A stretch of DNA of 64,000 nucleotides from Maribacter sp. 4G9 (GCF_002742265.1 NZ_MDGL01000007.1:62001-126000), one strand, 5' to 3'; positions 25,774 through 35,481 are shown, counted from the first letter of the stretch. A program made the numbers and translations. Notes: generated by a model from the sequence alone, not told the origin.

Positions 25774-26763
25774 ATGAAGGTAGCTTTAGTGGGTGCCACG
25801 GGAATGGTAGGTGAGGTGATGCTAAAAGTATTGGCAGAACGTAATTTTCCTATTAGTGAACTAATGTTGGTAGCCTCGGAACGCTCCGTGGGCAAAAAGC
25901 TCTCCTACAGGGGTCAGGAATATACGGTCATTGGATTGGCCGAAGCCGTTGCGGCAAAACCGGACATCGCCATATTTTCGGCAGGGGGTGACACTTCCCT
26001 GGAATGGGCCCCAAAGTTCGCGGAGGCCGGAACTACCGTTGTGGACAATTCATCCGCTTGGCGCATGGACCCAGATAAGAAATTGGTCGTTCCAGAAATC
26101 AATGCCGATGTATTGACGGCCAACGATAAAATCATTGCCAACCCAAATTGCTCTACCATACAATTGGTGATGGCCCTTGCCCCGCTTCATAAAAAATATA
26201 AAATGAGAAGGGTCATTGTATCCACGTATCAATCGGTTTCCGGAACCGGGCTCAAGGCCGTCAAACAGTTGGAAAATGAAATTGTCGGAGTACCTGGTGA
26301 AATGGCCTACCCGTATCCCATCGGCAGAAATGCATTGCCGCATTGCGATGTCTTCCTTGAAAACGGTTATACCAAAGAAGAAATGAAACTGGCACGCGAG
26401 CCCCAAAAAATATTGGACGACAGAACATTTTCGGTCACGGCCACGGCCGTAAGGATCCCTACTTCGGGTGGGCATTCGGAATCGGTCAATGTGGAATTCC
26501 ACAATGATTTTGACCTCAATGAAGTAAGACAAATTCTAAACGATACGCCCGGGGTTACGGTACAGGACAATCCAGATACCAACACCTATCCTATGCCAAT
26601 TTATGCACACGATAAAGATGAGGTCTTCGTGGGAAGAATCCGTAGGGACGAAACAAATCGCAACACTTTAAATATGTGGGTCGTTGCGGACAACCTAAGA
26701 AAGGGCGCTGCGACGAATGCGGTTCAAATTGCGGAATATTTAGTGGAAAAAGGCTTGGTTTAA
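25774..26763 (+). CDS. asd: Aspartate-semialdehyde dehydrogenase
   Basis: 329 residues from ATG 25774 (MKVALVGATGMVGEVMLKVL), the family's normal start with the GATGxVG NADP-binding loop; 23 upstream in-frame codons are rejected. Catalytic cysteine in ANPNCSTIQLVMAL (about 128), substrate-binding and catalytic His in PTSGGHSESVNVEF (about 230). It reduces aspartyl phosphate to aspartate semialdehyde for lysine/diaminopimelate, threonine and methionine. Single gene with terminator at 26783. Confidence 0.96.
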   Translation: MKVALVGATGMVGEVMLKVLAERNFPISELMLVASERSVGKKLSYRGQEYTVIGLAEAVAAKPDIAIFSAGGDTSLEWAPKFAEAGTTVVDNSSAWRMDPDKKLVVPEINADVLTANDKIIANPNCSTIQLVMALAPLHKKYKMRRVIVSTYQSVSGTGLKAVKQLENEIVGVPGEMAYPYPIGRNALPHCDVFLENGYTKEEMKLAREPQKILDDRTFSVTATAVRIPTSGGHSESVNVEFHNDFDLNEVRQILNDTPGVTVQDNPDTNTYPMPIYAHDKDEVFVGRIRRDETNRNTLNMWVVADNLRKGAATNAVQIAEYLVEKGLV

Positions 26764-26782
26764 ACCCACCATAAAGAATGTT

Positions 26783-26819
26783 AAAACCTTCAAAACACGC
26801 CCGTTTTGGAGGTTTTTTT
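26783..26819 (+). terminator. Terminator after asd
   Basis: AAACCTTCAAAAC (26784-26796) pairs with GTTTTGGAGGTTT (26803-26815) as a 13-bp stem with one G-U, then TTTT. It overlaps the longer reading frame upstream of the next gene and so fixes that gene's start downstream. Confidence 0.9.
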
Positions 26820-26852
26820 GTGGTATTTTTAGTCCGACTAATTTTAAAAACC

Positions 26853-29009
26853 ATGCGAAAGATCCTTTTCTTTTCCTGCGTTGCCCTAGCTTTGCTGGCC
26901 TGCAAGACAGAAACCAAAAAAGAACCGATTGTTGTGAACTATCCAGAAACTGCCAAAGTCGATACCGTAGACACCTATTTTGGAACCGAAGTAAAAGACC
27001 CCTTCCGTTGGCTCGAGGATGACCGAAGCCCAGAAACCGAAGGTTGGGTCAAAAAACAGAACGAGACGACCTTTGGTTATTTGGAAAACATCCCGTACAG
27101 AAACGACCTAAAAAAACGGTTGGAAAAACTTTGGAACTATGAAAAAGTAAGTGCCCCTTTCAAGGAAGGTGACTATACCTATTTTTATAAAAACAATGGC
27201 CTACAGAACCAATATGTGGTCTATAGGAAAAAAGGGGACGCCGAAGCCGAGGTGTTCCTAGATCCCAATACCTTTTCAGAGGACGGCACCACCTCCTTGG
27301 CCGGTTTGGAATTTACCAAGGACGGATCCATGGCCGCCTACCTAATTTCCGAAGGGGGAAGCGATTGGCGCAAGGCCATCGTGTTGAATACGGAAACCAA
27401 GGAGGTTGTTGAGGACACTTTGGTCGATATCAAGTTCAGCGGTATTTCCTGGAAAGGGAACGACGGATTTTATTATTCCAGTTACGATAAGCCCGAAGGC
27501 AGCGAGCTTTCCGCTAAAACGGACCAGCATAAAGTATACTACCATACGTTGGGAACCCCGCAATCACAAGACGAATTGGTTTTTGGAGGCATCCCTACAG
27601 AAAAGCACCGCTATGTGGGGGCCAGTGTTACGGAGGACGAGAAGTATCTCGTCATTTCCGCGTCCATTTCCACCTCCGGAAACAAATTGTTTATTCGCGA
27701 TTTACAGGACCCCAACGGACTTTTAATACCCATTGTGGACGATACGGAATCCGATAATTACATCCTTGAAAATGTAGGGTCCAAACTTTATATTGTAACC
27801 AATAGAAACGCCCCTAACCAAAAAATCGTCACGGCGGATGCCAAAAATCCATCCTCGGAGAATTGGACGGATTTTATTCCCGAAACTGAAAATGTATTAA
27901 GCCCCAATTCCAGAGGCGGTTACTTCTTTGCCGAGTATATGGTAGATGCCATTTCCAAGGTTTTTCAGTACGATTACGATGGAAACTTGGTGCGCGAGGT
28001 ACAGCTTCCCGGCGTAGGAAGTGCTAGTGGTTTTGGAGGCAAAAAGGATGAAAAGGAATTCTATTTTTCCTTTACCAATTATAATACTCCGGGTTCTTCC
28101 TATAAATACAACGTGGAAACCGGGGAATACGAGATGTATTGGAAACCGGACATTGATTTCGATCCTAATGATTACGAATCCAAACAAGTATTCTATCCTT
28201 CCAAGGATGGTACTAAAATACCCATGATCATCACTTACAAAAAGGGCGTGGAGTTAAACGGAAAAAATCCTACGATTCTATATGGGTATGGGGGTTTTAA
28301 CGTAAGCCTTACCCCTTCATTCAGTATCGTTAACGCTGTTTGGATGGAGCAACGGGGTGTCTATGCCGTTCCCAATCTTAGAGGTGGTGGGGAATATGGT
28401 AAAAAATGGCATAATGCGGGTATCAAGACCAAAAAGCAGAACGTGTTTGACGACTTTATCGCAGCTGCGGAATATTTGATTGGGAATAAATACACTTCCA
28501 AGGAGTATTTGGCCATCCGTGGAGGGTCCAATGGCGGATTGTTGGTGGGCGCAACAATGACCCAAAGACCGGATTTGATGCAGGTAGCCTTGCCTGCCGT
28601 TGGTGTGATGGATATGCTACGCTACCATACCTTTACTGCCGGTGCAGGGTGGGCCTATGATTATGGTACGGCTGAGGATGACGTGGAAATGTTCAACTAC
28701 CTAAAGGGTTATTCCCCGGTACATAATGTGAAGGAAGGAACGGCCTATCCCGCTACTTTGGTAACAACAGGGGATCATGATGACCGTGTAGTACCTGCAC
28801 ACAGCTTTAAGTTCGCGGCGGAACTTCAGGAAAAACAGGCTGGGGACCACCCAACCCTAATCCGAATCGAGACAAATGCCGGTCACGGTGCTGGAACTCC
28901 GGTAAGCAAGACCATTGAACAATACGCCGATATTTTTGGGTTTACCCTCTTTAATATGGGGTTTGAGGAATTGCCCAATCAATCCGTTTTAAAGGAATTC
29001 AAGGAGTAA
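26853..29009 (+). CDS. S9 family prolyl oligopeptidase, lipoprotein
   Basis: 718 residues from ATG 26853 ([20 protein letters not shown]), with a lipobox LLAC placing it as a lipoprotein, probably periplasmic or outer-membrane. A seven-bladed propeller (about 60-430) precedes the alpha/beta-hydrolase domain. Catalytic Ser in [12 protein letters not shown] (about 557), Asp in [12 protein letters not shown] (about 640) and His in NAGHGAGTP (about 673). The motif [18 protein letters not shown] near the N-terminus is typical of prolyl endopeptidases, which cut after proline in short peptides. A structured ~83-nt repeat and a terminator follow the stop. Confidence 0.94.
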   Translation: MRKILFFSCVALALLACKTETKKEPIVVNYPETAKVDTVDTYFGTEVKDPFRWLEDDRSPETEGWVKKQNETTFGYLENIPYRNDLKKRLEKLWNYEKVSAPFKEGDYTYFYKNNGLQNQYVVYRKKGDAEAEVFLDPNTFSEDGTTSLAGLEFTKDGSMAAYLISEGGSDWRKAIVLNTETKEVVEDTLVDIKFSGISWKGNDGFYYSSYDKPEGSELSAKTDQHKVYYHTLGTPQSQDELVFGGIPTEKHRYVGASVTEDEKYLVISASISTSGNKLFIRDLQDPNGLLIPIVDDTESDNYILENVGSKLYIVTNRNAPNQKIVTADAKNPSSENWTDFIPETENVLSPNSRGGYFFAEYMVDAISKVFQYDYDGNLVREVQLPGVGSASGFGGKKDEKEFYFSFTNYNTPGSSYKYNVETGEYEMYWKPDIDFDPNDYESKQVFYPSKDGTKIPMIITYKKGVELNGKNPTILYGYGGFNVSLTPSFSIVNAVWMEQRGVYAVPNLRGGGEYGKKWHNAGIKTKKQNVFDDFIAAAEYLIGNKYTSKEYLAIRGGSNGGLLVGATMTQRPDLMQVALPAVGVMDMLRYHTFTAGAGWAYDYGTAEDDVEMFNYLKGYSPVHNVKEGTAYPATLVTTGDHDDRVVPAHSFKFAAELQEKQAGDHPTLIRIETNAGHGAGTPVSKTIEQYADIFGFTLFNMGFEELPNQSVLKEFKE

Positions 29010-29022
29010 CGGATTGTAGTAT

Positions 29023-29105
29023 CAGTAAACTACCTCGGGGCAAGCCCACGAGGCATTCGCAGGAAACAAATTTTTAATTTCGAGGCAAGCCTCGGAGTAT
29101 TAAAC
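29023..29105 (+). repeat. Two-hairpin ~83-nt repeat, copy 1 (3' of S9 peptidase)
   Basis: Hairpin 1: CCTCGGGGCAAGCCCACGAGG (stem CCTCG/CGAGG plus GGGC/GCCC, A bulge). Hairpin 2: CGAGGCAAGCCTCG. A second copy (inverse orientation in the window, same orientation relative to its gene) lies at 50923-51005, 3' of the M14 peptidase, starting with the same CAGTAAAC box and showing a G-C to C-G compensatory change in hairpin 2. Confidence 0.8.
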
Positions 29106-29130
29106 CCTTTGGCGGTGCCAATAAAAAAAG

Positions 29131-29163
29131 AGAAAATCCGTTTTATTTTAGGGCGGATTTTTT
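29131..29163 (+). terminator. Terminator after S9 peptidase
   Basis: AAATCCG (29134-29140) pairs with CGGATTT (29154-29160), then TTT. It lies between the S9 peptidase and the next gene and overlaps the longer frame upstream of that gene, supporting the start at 29190. Confidence 0.75.
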
Positions 29164-29189
29164 ATAATTCCGATTTAAAATATTGCATC

Positions 29190-30179
29190 ATGCTTCGCAT
29201 AGAAAACGTTTCCTTTAGTTATGAAAAGGCTTCCGTTTTGGAAGATATCGACCTTCGTATCCAACGAGGGGAGCATGTGGCCCTCATAGGCGAGAGCGGG
29301 TGTGGGAAAAGCACCCTTTTAAAAATTATATATGGCCTGATGGATTTGGAACAGGGCCAGATCTTTTGGGAAGATGAACCTGTTCTGGGACCTGCCTACA
29401 ATTTGGTGCCAGGCGCACCATTTATGAAATACCTGTCCCAAGATTTTGATTTGATGCCATTCACCTCCGTATCGGAGAATATTAGCGAATACCTTTCCGT
29501 TTTTTATCCCAAGGAACTAAAGGAACGTACCCAAGAACTATTGGAGATGATCCAACTTACGGATTTTGCCGATACCAAGGTGAAAAAACTAAGTGGTGGA
29601 CAACAGCAACGGGTCGCATTGGCAAGGGTTTTGGCCCAAAAACCAGAAATACTCCTTCTAGACGAGCCCTTTAGCCATATCGACAATTTTCTAAAGAATG
29701 GCCTCAGAAGAAACATCTTTAAATACTTAAGGGAAAACGGTATCACCTGTATTGTGGCCACCCATGATTATCAGGATGTGCTACCATTTACGGACAGGGC
29801 GGTAGTGCTCAAGGATAAAACCGTTTTGGCGAAAGGAAAACCCTTGGACCTATATAAAAACCCAAAAAGTCTTTATATAGCTTCCTTATTTGGCGAAGCA
29901 AACAATATATCCATTGATGTCCTGAAATCCTATGCCAATACCAAACGGAAAATCATCGTATACGCCCATGAGTTCCGGGTTTCAGAAAACTCGGGGATTC
30001 CAGTAAACGTAAAGGAGGCCTACCCCATGGGCGCCTACTATTTGATACAGGGAGATACGGAAGAAGGGGAAGCGTTGTTTTTTCATGCGCCCCAAGAAAT
30101 ACAAAAAGGCAAACAGGTGTTTCTTAATGTGTCCCTGGAAACCATCAATCAACGATTGCAGCAGCCACCCTCTCCATAA
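29190..30179 (+). CDS. ABC transporter ATP-binding protein (orphan ATPase)
   Basis: 329 residues from ATG 29190 (MLRIENVSFSYEKASVLEDI); the frame further upstream overlaps a terminator. Walker A GESGCGKST, signature LSGGQQQR, Walker B EILLLDEP and switch His in VATHDYQDVLP are all intact. A C-terminal extension (about 240-329, IIVYAHEFRV...FLNVSLETINQRL) looks like a TOBE-type domain, as in PotA/FbpC/UgpC-like importers for metals, polyamines, sulfate or sugars. There is no permease or binding protein nearby, so it presumably serves a transporter encoded elsewhere; the substrate is unknown. Confidence 0.9.
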   Translation: MLRIENVSFSYEKASVLEDIDLRIQRGEHVALIGESGCGKSTLLKIIYGLMDLEQGQIFWEDEPVLGPAYNLVPGAPFMKYLSQDFDLMPFTSVSENISEYLSVFYPKELKERTQELLEMIQLTDFADTKVKKLSGGQQQRVALARVLAQKPEILLLDEPFSHIDNFLKNGLRRNIFKYLRENGITCIVATHDYQDVLPFTDRAVVLKDKTVLAKGKPLDLYKNPKSLYIASLFGEANNISIDVLKSYANTKRKIIVYAHEFRVSENSGIPVNVKEAYPMGAYYLIQGDTEEGEALFFHAPQEIQKGKQVFLNVSLETINQRLQQPPSP

Positions 30180-30371
30180 CCGGAAATTAGCACAGTTCAT
30201 CTAATATTTAAAAAAAAGATAGTTTCTAATAAACTAAACCCTAACCCCTTACGTTAGTGGGTAAATTATATTTTTTACAACCATGAAATGAGCCAAAACA
30301 AATCTTTGTAACCAAAGACATGTTTATTGGCAAATTTCAACTGACCAATAAAAATCAATAAATAATTACAC

Positions 30372-30443
30372 ATGAAAAGATTTCACCTAATTCTGACTAT
30401 CGTAGTTTTTTCCCTATTGTTGATTCCCATTTTCATCAATTAA
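30372..30443 (+). CDS. Very short hydrophobic peptide frame, 23 residues
   Basis: ATG frame MKRFHLILTIVVFSLLLIPIFIN ends at 30443, 41 bases before arfB. It has a basic start and a single hydrophobic stretch, like a membrane microprotein or leader peptide. There is no strong Shine-Dalgarno, and AT-rich sequence can give such frames by chance. It is the only coding signal in the 305 bases between the ABC ATPase and arfB; the rest of that gap shows nothing recognisable. Confidence 0.3.
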   Translation: MKRFHLILTIVVFSLLLIPIFIN

Positions 30444-30484
30444 TCCAATAGATTAGGATATAGTACCTTTGTTCAAAAGCAGTT

Positions 30485-30886
30485 TTGAACAAGGAGATTA
30501 TTTTAAGGGAACTTGAGTTTAAGGCCATAAGAAGTAGTGGGCCCGGTGGGCAGCATGCCAATAAAGTTTCTTCCAAGGTGGAACTTACCTTTGATTTGCA
30601 CACGTCTGAAGGACTTTCAGATACCGAAAAAGCCCGAATCTTGAGGAAACTAGGTTCCAAACTTACCAAGGAAGGAAACATACTCCTACAATGTGATGAA
30701 TCCAGAAGTCAGCATAAGAACAAGGATTTGGTCATCCAGCGATTTTTTGGAATCCTGGAAGCTGCCTTGACCATCCCCAAGAAAAGAAAGGCCAGTAAAC
30801 CTTCAAAATCGGCCATTGAAAAACGATTGAAGGGCAAGAAGATTGCCTCGCTCAAAAAAGCCAATCGGGGTAAACCGGAATTATAG
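30485..30886 (+). CDS. arfB: Alternative ribosome-rescue factor ArfB
   Basis: 133 residues starting at TTG 30485 (MNKEIILRELEFKAIRSSGP). The GGQ motif is at 21-23 (SSGPGGQHANKVSS), in the domain shared with class I release factors, and the basic C-terminal tail (about 98-133, KKRKASKPSKSAIEKRLKGK and onward) enters the empty mRNA channel. ArfB (YaeJ) frees ribosomes stalled on non-stop mRNA by hydrolysing peptidyl-tRNA. No ATG is available before the conserved domain, so TTG is taken. Confidence 0.94.
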   Translation: MNKEIILRELEFKAIRSSGPGGQHANKVSSKVELTFDLHTSEGLSDTEKARILRKLGSKLTKEGNILLQCDESRSQHKNKDLVIQRFFGILEAALTIPKKRKASKPSKSAIEKRLKGKKIASLKKANRGKPEL

Positions 30887-30928
30887 AAAATCAGCTCTAT
30901 CCCATTGAAGAAGCGGTCTTATTGGATG

Positions 30929-32257
30929 TTACGCAAACAGCGTATACAAAACAAAAACGGCCAGCGCCCCGGTAAAACCCAGTATCCCGCTTCCCAAACT
31001 GAATAATCGATAGCCATTTTTTACGTTCATCCCGCTCATTTGGGTAACCACCCAGAAAAAACTATCATTGGCGTGGGACACTACGGCCGATCCTGCACCT
31101 ATAACGATCACCAACAACGCTTTTTGTATTTCCGTCTCAAAGCCCAAGGACGACATCATAGGAAAAATGATGGAGGCGGAGGTCACCAACGCTACGGTGG
31201 AAGATCCCTGCGCCGATTTTATGGCAGCGGCAATAACAAAGGGAAGAAAAATACCCAGATTATAACCGCTCAATAAATCTCCCAAGGTTTCCGCAATACC
31301 GGAGTTCTGAAGAATTTTTCCAAAAATTCCGCCGGCACCTGTAATTAGGATAATGGAAGCGGCGTCCATAATGGCTTTTCCGATCCATCCAGAGGAAGAA
31401 ACCATATCGTATTCCAGCTTTTTAGGCAACAACAGACATAAAAACACACCAATCAATAAAGCAATAACCGGCTCTCCGACAAAATTTAGGAAGTCCACAA
31501 ATCCATTGTCAATACCTGTTCGCTCCGGGTTGAGTATAGAGCGTAAGACAATGAGCAAAATAGGAATAATGATGGGAATGGACGATTTTAGGGCACTTGG
31601 CTGTTCCTTGTACATCCTTTCGGAATCCGCACCCCCGATCAACTCGGGTTCAATATAGGTTTTGGAGGCATACTTCGACGCAAAAACGAGCCCTGCAATC
31701 AAGGCAATGATACTTACCGGAAAGCCAAAGGCAATGACCAAGCCCAAATCGGCCCCCAAAATTCCTGCCGCAGCAATGGGTCCCGGTGTTGGCGGCACCA
31801 TGGTATGCGATGCCATAAGACCCAATCCCAGGGCAATGGCAGGACCGGCAATGGAAATCTTTGCTTTTTTGGACAAGCTTTTGGACAATGGATGCAACAA
31901 GAGAAATCCACTATCCGCAAAAACCGGAATGGAAACAATATAGCCCAAAACCCCCATGGCGGTAATGATCCGTTTCTTACCGATAAACTTCAAGACCTTT
32001 TCCGCAATGGCAAAGGCGCCTCCCGTATTTTCCAAAAAGGCACCGATGATAACGCCAAGAACAATGATCAGACCAATTTTGCCCAATGTACCTCCAAAAC
32101 CGTCGTTTATAGATGTAATAATATCTGAATAGGACATGCCGGAAAATAGACCGTAGGCCAAGGAAACGATCAACAGGGCCATAAAGGCATGGACCTTCAA
32201 ACGGGTGGTGAGAAAAATGATGGCCACAATGGCCAGAAGCAAGTAAATCAGTACCAT
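30929..32257 (-). CDS. GntP family sugar-acid permease
   Basis: 442 residues with about 12-14 membrane segments. Characteristic GntP features: GLMASHTMVPPTPGPIAAAGILGADLG (about 145-171) and IKSAQGSSTVALVTSASI (about 340-357). Family members are proton symporters for gluconate, fructuronate, 2-keto-3-deoxygluconate or glycerate. It begins 1 base after the dehydratase stop, so the two form an operon for uptake and dehydration of a sugar acid; the specific acid cannot be determined. Confidence 0.92.
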   Translation of the reverse strand: MVLIYLLLAIVAIIFLTTRLKVHAFMALLIVSLAYGLFSGMSYSDIITSINDGFGGTLGKIGLIIVLGVIIGAFLENTGGAFAIAEKVLKFIGKKRIITAMGVLGYIVSIPVFADSGFLLLHPLSKSLSKKAKISIAGPAIALGLGLMASHTMVPPTPGPIAAAGILGADLGLVIAFGFPVSIIALIAGLVFASKYASKTYIEPELIGGADSERMYKEQPSALKSSIPIIIPILLIVLRSILNPERTGIDNGFVDFLNFVGEPVIALLIGVFLCLLLPKKLEYDMVSSSGWIGKAIMDAASIILITGAGGIFGKILQNSGIAETLGDLLSGYNLGIFLPFVIAAAIKSAQGSSTVALVTSASIIFPMMSSLGFETEIQKALLVIVIGAGSAVVSHANDSFFWVVTQMSGMNVKNGYRLFSLGSGILGFTGALAVFVLYTLFA

Positions 32258-32258
32258 A

Positions 32259-33980
32259 TCAGTGTAAATCCCGTTCTACTTTGGACCCTGAGCCTCCGAC
32301 CAAAAAGTCCAAATCGGCCCCTTGATCGGCTTGTTCTACATGGTCAATATACATTTTCACGTACCCCCTATCTGCCACAGGTTTCGGTGGTATCCAAGCT
32401 TTTTTTCGTTTGTCCAGCTCGGCCTGATCAATATCCAAATGCAAGGTTCTTTTGTTTACGTCGAGTTCTATCCAATCCCCGTTCTGTACAACGGCCAAGG
32501 TACCGCCCACCGTTGATTCCGGTGAAACGTGAAGGACTACGGTTCCGGCTGCGGTACCGCTCATTCGGCCATCGGAGATACGGACCATATCCGTAATGCC
32601 CTTGGCCAACAATTTTTTGGGCAAATCCACATTACCCACTTCCGGCATTCCTGGATAGCCTTTAGGACCTACCCCTTTTAAAACAATGACGCTGTTCTCG
32701 TCGATATCCAAATTAGGGTCGTCTATGCGTTCGTGGTAGTCTTCCATCGTTTCAAAGACAACGGCCTTCCCCCGATGTTTCATCAGTTTGGGCAAAGCAG
32801 CCGAAGGTTTGATAACAGCCCCTTTTTCACAAAGATTTCCCTTGAGTACGGCGATGCCCGATTTCTCCTGAAAAGGTTTTTCAAGCTTCGCAATGACATC
32901 CGTATCATAACAGACCGCATCGTTATAATTGGCCGTCAAGGCCTTTCCGTTGATAGTTATGGTTTCTTTATGCAAAAGTGGCGTTAATTCCTTCATCACC
33001 ACGGGAAGACCTCCAGCATAATAGAAATCCTCCATCAAATATTTTCCGGAAGGCTTCATATTCACCAACAAAGGAATCTTACTTCCAATGGTATCAAAAT
33101 CCTCCAATTTTAAATCGACCCCGATCCTACGGGCTATGGCGGTGAGGTGAATGATCAGGTTCGTAGAACCTCCCACGGCCGCATTGACGATGATAGCGTT
33201 TTCAAAGGCATTGCGCGTCAAGACTTTGGACATCGTCAAATCCTCTTTTACCATCTCCACGATCCTACGCCCGGAAAGTTGTGCGTACATTTTCTTTCTG
33301 GAATCCGCTGCAGGAATGGAGGAATACCCCGGAAGCGTCAATCCCAAGGCTTCGGTCATGGTAGCCATGGTCGATGCCGTTCCCATTGTGTTACAGTGGC
33401 CGATACTCCGTGCTACACAGACTTCGGCTTCGCGAATATCGGCTGCGGAATACCCTTGGTTTTCCTGCCGTTCCTTGATCATCCAATTCATGGATCCGGA
33501 ACCTACCTTTTCTCCGCGAAAACGTCCGCTTAACATAGGTCCGCCCGGCACTACAAGCGTAGGAAGATCCACACTACACGCCCCCATAATCGTCGAAGGA
33601 GTGGTTTTATCACAACCCGTCAATAAAACAATGCCATCCAACGGATTGGCCCTAATGGATTCCTCCGTGTCCATGCTCGCCAGGTTTCGGAACAACATGG
33701 TCGTAGGCTTCATTATGGTTTCCCCCAGGGACATGACGGGAAACTCCATAGGTACGCCTCCCGCTTCTAAAATGCCTTTTTTGACCACTTCGGCGAAATC
33801 ACGAAGGTGTCCATTACAGGGGGTAAGTTCAGACCAGGTGTTGCAAATCCCTATAACGGGCCTACCTTCAAAATAATCATCGGGATATCCTTGGTTTCTC
33901 AACCAAGAACGGTGTACAAATCCCATTTTACCATCATCCCCAAACCATTCAGAACTTCGAAGCTTTTTCTTTTTATCCAT
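32259..33980 (-). CDS. IlvD/Edd family dehydratase, probable pentonate (arabinonate/xylonate) type
   Basis: 573 residues. Candidate [2Fe-2S] ligands C55 (TPCNGH), C123 (TGCDKTT) and C196 (GHCNTMG) fall 4 residues before the three ligands reported for Rhizobium leguminosarum L-arabinonate dehydratase (C59, C127, C200); the catalytic-serine segment SDGRMSGT lies at about 469-476. The start RSSEWFGDDGKMGFVHRSWL, then GYPDDYFEGRPVIGICNTWSE, also resembles this subgroup more than dihydroxyacid dehydratase (IlvD) or phosphogluconate dehydratase. The enzyme converts an aldonate to a 2-keto-3-deoxy-acid. Its partner GntP permease follows directly. No aldolase or isoleucine/valine genes are near, so an ilvD role is unlikely. 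Confidence 0.85.
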   Translation of the reverse strand: MDKKKKLRSSEWFGDDGKMGFVHRSWLRNQGYPDDYFEGRPVIGICNTWSELTPCNGHLRDFAEVVKKGILEAGGVPMEFPVMSLGETIMKPTTMLFRNLASMDTEESIRANPLDGIVLLTGCDKTTPSTIMGACSVDLPTLVVPGGPMLSGRFRGEKVGSGSMNWMIKERQENQGYSAADIREAEVCVARSIGHCNTMGTASTMATMTEALGLTLPGYSSIPAADSRKKMYAQLSGRRIVEMVKEDLTMSKVLTRNAFENAIIVNAAVGGSTNLIIHLTAIARRIGVDLKLEDFDTIGSKIPLLVNMKPSGKYLMEDFYYAGGLPVVMKELTPLLHKETITINGKALTANYNDAVCYDTDVIAKLEKPFQEKSGIAVLKGNLCEKGAVIKPSAALPKLMKHRGKAVVFETMEDYHERIDDPNLDIDENSVIVLKGVGPKGYPGMPEVGNVDLPKKLLAKGITDMVRISDGRMSGTAAGTVVLHVSPESTVGGTLAVVQNGDWIELDVNKRTLHLDIDQAELDKRKKAWIPPKPVADRGYVKMYIDHVEQADQGADLDFLVGGSGSKVERDLH

Positions 33981-34039
33981 AGGAAAGTCGCAACAAATAT
34001 TAATTTGGTGTCAAGATAGGTAAAAAATCCACGGATTAT

Positions 34040-34501
34040 TTAGGATATCGATAAAACGGAAAAAGCGTTCCCGTTAAATAAAAAAGTTTCCCCGGCAGTT
34101 TTTCCCAGCAACAATTTGCCTATAGGTGTTGCGGGTGAAATGCAGTAAATAGGAACACCTTCAGTAGTAATCGCTCCTGCCGAAATTGCTATATAGTAAT
34201 ACCGATCTTCAGTTTCTACCAAGGCCCCCAAGCCTCCCTTGGAATTCTGGAAATCCGGCCGTACCCTATGGAGCAATTCCTGCATTTTTTCACATTCGGC
34301 CAGTTGATTGCCCAGTTTTTCTCGTTCCAACTGAACCATGGCCCTACCCGTTTCATGCTTGTCCCCGGCACTGCTTTTGGTCTCCGAGGTCAAGGATTCC
34401 TGAACTTCCTGGATTTGTTTGGATATTCTGGACATACGATTGGATACAAATTCCCTGCAGTGTTCGTAGGCCTGTTTTTTAATTTGCTGATGCTTCTTCA
34501 A
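34040..34501 (-). CDS. Gre-factor-like protein (GreA/GreB C-terminal domain plus coiled coil)
   Basis: 153 residues. The C-terminal half (YYYIAISAGAITTEGVPIY, SPATPIGKLLLGKTAGETF) resembles the FKBP-like C-terminal domain of GreA/GreB (SPESPIGKALLGK). The N-terminal half is a predicted antiparallel coiled coil whose tip holds SSAGDKHETGRAM with D47 and E50 in the same D-x-x-E spacing as GreA D41/E44, the residues that support RNA cleavage in stalled polymerase. It may therefore act at the polymerase secondary channel. It overlaps the preceding lipoprotein gene by 23 bases. Flavobacterial homologues are sometimes misnamed 3-oxoacyl-ACP synthase; no such motif is present. Confidence 0.65.
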   Translation of the reverse strand: MKKHQQIKKQAYEHCREFVSNRMSRISKQIQEVQESLTSETKSSAGDKHETGRAMVQLEREKLGNQLAECEKMQELLHRVRPDFQNSKGGLGALVETEDRYYYIAISAGAITTEGVPIYCISPATPIGKLLLGKTAGETFLFNGNAFSVLSIS

Positions 34502-35078
34502 CGTGATATAAATCGGCTAATTTGTAGATCAGGAAGTTAATCATTTGGTCCGAACCTTTGCCTTCCTGTACCATTTTTTGGATGGCTTCCCTGTTTTCCC
34601 TTTTAAAATAATCCAGGTCGCCCGAACGCTCTTCGCTAAAGATTTTCCAGGAGCGCAAACCGCTCAGCATGGCCCTATGCGCCTGAAACTTCCGTTCCGC
34701 TTCCTCCCGATCCTTCTTGGAAACACTTTCAGGGTGGTTCTGTATCTGTGTATGTTCCGCTGTAATACGGGCATCCAGCTTCTCGGCTTCCGTAATGATC
34801 TTAAAATAGGCCCTAGAAACGAGCGATATGTATTGATCCTCGAAAGCCATTTCGTAATTTGCGGTAGATTCGTCATCCAAAACCTCATCGTCATCCAAAC
34901 TGGCATACAGCCCCACGGGCACCTCAGCATCTTTGCCTTTTAACGATTCCATCCAAGCTTGGGATTGAATCATCTCCCGCCAAATCTCATTATATCTATC
35001 CTGATATTTAGTCTGGTTCACCGCACAGGACGAAAACAGACCTGCAAAAAGTACTGTAAAAAGGAAGCTTCTTCCCAT
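34479..35078 (-). CDS. Putative lipoprotein, conserved hypothetical
   Basis: 199 residues from ATG 35078 (MGRSFLFTVLFAGLFSSCAV), chosen because it begins directly at a signal peptide with lipobox FSSC; ten extra upstream codons are possible. The mature part is acidic and mostly helical (about 30-199) with long charged helices and no recognisable domain. It overlaps the Gre-like gene by 23 bases, so the two are co-translated. Confidence 0.7.
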   Translation of the reverse strand: MGRSFLFTVLFAGLFSSCAVNQTKYQDRYNEIWREMIQSQAWMESLKGKDAEVPVGLYASLDDDEVLDDESTANYEMAFEDQYISLVSRAYFKIITEAEKLDARITAEHTQIQNHPESVSKKDREEAERKFQAHRAMLSGLRSWKIFSEERSGDLDYFKRENREAIQKMVQEGKGSDQMINFLIYKLADLYHVEEASAN

Positions 35079-35302
35079 ATAACGGAGTTCTCTTTTTAAA
35101 AAAAGCAAAAAGGTAGGAAGACATTATAAAGGCTTGGGGCACTTTATTCCCGGAAACGGGAACGTGCAATATAAAAAGAATTCCTGCGCCAAGTAAGGCT
35201 TGTGGATAAGATGGATTAAAAATAGTTGAACGGTAGTTTTATTTTCATTTAAGTTGGATAGCAAACTGATAATTTAGGGTTTAATTTAAAAAAGACGACT
35301 AA

Positions 35303-35411
35303 TGTCACTTCGAAAAGCCTGTCCTGAGCGTAGTCGAAGGGCAGTCGAGAAGTCCTAATAAAATGGCATGTTGGAGAAGGTCTCGCATCTCGACTCCGCT
35401 CGATATGACAG
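35303..35411. repeat. Intergenic repeat with TGTCA...TGACA ends
   Basis: Begins TGTCACTTCGA and ends TCGATATGACA, forming terminal inverted repeats; inside are CTGAGCGTAGTCGAAGG and CATCTCGACTCCGCTCGA, a sequence type frequent between flavobacterial genes. It fills most of the 403-base gap between the lipoprotein gene and the FAD oxidoreductase; the rest of that gap holds nothing recognisable. Confidence 0.65.
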
Positions 35412-35481
35412 CTCGACCAGACAATTACAGGAATATCATGAGTACAATTGATAATTACTTCCTATGTAGAACTCACATTAC

